From: Oscillospiraceae bacterium
Lineage (GTDB): Bacteria > Bacillota > Clostridia > Oscillospirales > Oscillospiraceae
Direction: 5' to 3'
Length of the DNA stretch: 50,213 bases
NCBI GenBank assembly: GCA_009780435.1
Contig: WRAB01000017.1
Location: 1-50,213 of the forward strand
The notes beneath the pieces were generated by a model. It ran no database searches and was not told the DNA's origin. It saw nothing but the letters and a program-made list of their open reading frames with translations. Shown in pieces: positions 50,013-50,213 of the stretch (within the stretch, counting starts at the first letter, position 1; each line of letters begins with the position of its first letter). The position numbers were made by a program, and so were the translations under genes.

Positions 50013-50213
50013 CTATGGAGCTACTGGCCGGATAATATACTTCCAGTCAATCCCGCCATCTTCGTCTCTGGTCAGTCGGTGATCGTTGGTAGCCGCTATG
50101 ACGGATGGGAAGAACCAATCCGTCTCCGCTACGTCGGGGAAATCCCGGGCGTAGGAGAGATTCTCTACGTCATCCAGCGCGGCAAAGGCCGCCTCCGACG
50201 CTATGCGCCCTAA
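50013..50213 (-). CDS. C-terminal part of an exported protein, possibly SLH domain, partial at right edge
   Basis: A 66-codon open frame enters from the right edge and ends at TAG (50013-50015). The sequence includes FPDVAETDWFFPSVIAA, which follows the SLH pattern (Phe-x-Asp-Val then Trp-Phe) seen in the RCC1-SLH protein, with an odd ending DWKYIIRPVAP. It has the hairpin at 49959-49990 downstream. The gene start and the rest of the protein lie outside the window, so the assignment is tentative. Confidence 0.55.
   Translation of the reverse strand, partial: LGRIASEAAFAALDDVENLSYARDFPDVAETDWFFPSVIAATNDHRLTRDEDGGIDWKYIIRPVAP

Noticed and set aside
1-50213. tRNA, rRNA, tmRNA or RNase P genes
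   Set aside because: No cloverleaf, rRNA segment or typical tmRNA/RNase P sequence was recognised by eye; tRNAscan-SE or Infernal would be needed to be certain.

Overview
The window looks like chromosomal DNA from a spore-forming, low-to-mid GC Firmicute of class Clostridia, probably near Oscillospirales. This is an inference from gene families (DUF975, DUF2156, DUF3284, DUF4364, YerB/DUF3048, a B12-binding radical SAM/DUF2344 pair, a SpoIVFA/SpoIVFB-like pair, PTS proteins, SLH proteins), AGGAGG-type ribosome binding sites and TTGACA/TATAAT-type promoters. No rRNA, tRNA, CRISPR array, insertion sequence or phage gene was found.

Layout. 1-4.2 kb (minus): a BMP-family nucleoside-type ABC importer (lipoprotein, double ATPase, permease running off the left edge with an odd EPDA-repeat tail). 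4.3-5.1 kb: a Cys-rich clostridial protein of unknown function. 5.3-14.3 kb: a carbohydrate locus built around a divergent promoter pair. The minus arm has an RbsB/RbsA/RbsC-like importer and a short-chain dehydrogenase. The plus arm has a Gfo/Idh dehydrogenase, a zinc alcohol dehydrogenase, a PfkB kinase and a DeoR regulator. 14.4-24.1 kb: a chb/cel-like PTS locus that carries its own Enzyme I and HPr beside IIA, IIB, a ChbG-type deacetylase, DUF3284, a GH4 phosphoglycosidase and a ROK kinase. A MocR-type regulator and the IIC permease lie on the opposite strand.

24.1-32.4 kb: YerB and DUF4349 lipoproteins, DUF4364, a visibly AT-richer type II restriction-modification pair, pseudouridine salvage (psuG/psuK), a GIY-YIG protein and dapF. 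32.6-37.0 kb: a FosX-like protein, a DUF1294-metallophosphoesterase fusion, a type 4 uracil-DNA glycosylase, a DUF2156 protein and a GNAT protein. 37.3-43.3 kb (minus): two DUF975 membrane paralogues, the DUF2344/radical SAM pair and an M50/M23 pair resembling SpoIVFB/SpoIVFA. 43.4-50.2 kb: a secreted seven-blade RCC1 propeller with three SLH domains, a candidate structured RNA behind a near-consensus promoter, a SAM methyltransferase, an RlmD/RumA-type rRNA methyltransferase, a lipoprotein serpin, a nucleotidyltransferase-fold protein and the end of a possible SLH-type gene.

How the parts fit. The two sugar loci import and phosphorylate different carbohydrates: the first by ABC transport, oxidation and kinase action, the second by a self-contained phosphorelay followed by deacetylation and hydrolysis inside the cell. 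The BMP importer could feed the PsuG/PsuK route. The strongest leads are the structured RNA at 45442-45605, the PTS locus with its own EI/HPr and a PLP-type regulator, the FosX-like protein that appears to lack the family's catalytic base, the restriction-modification pair, the lipoprotein serpin and the RCC1-SLH protein.
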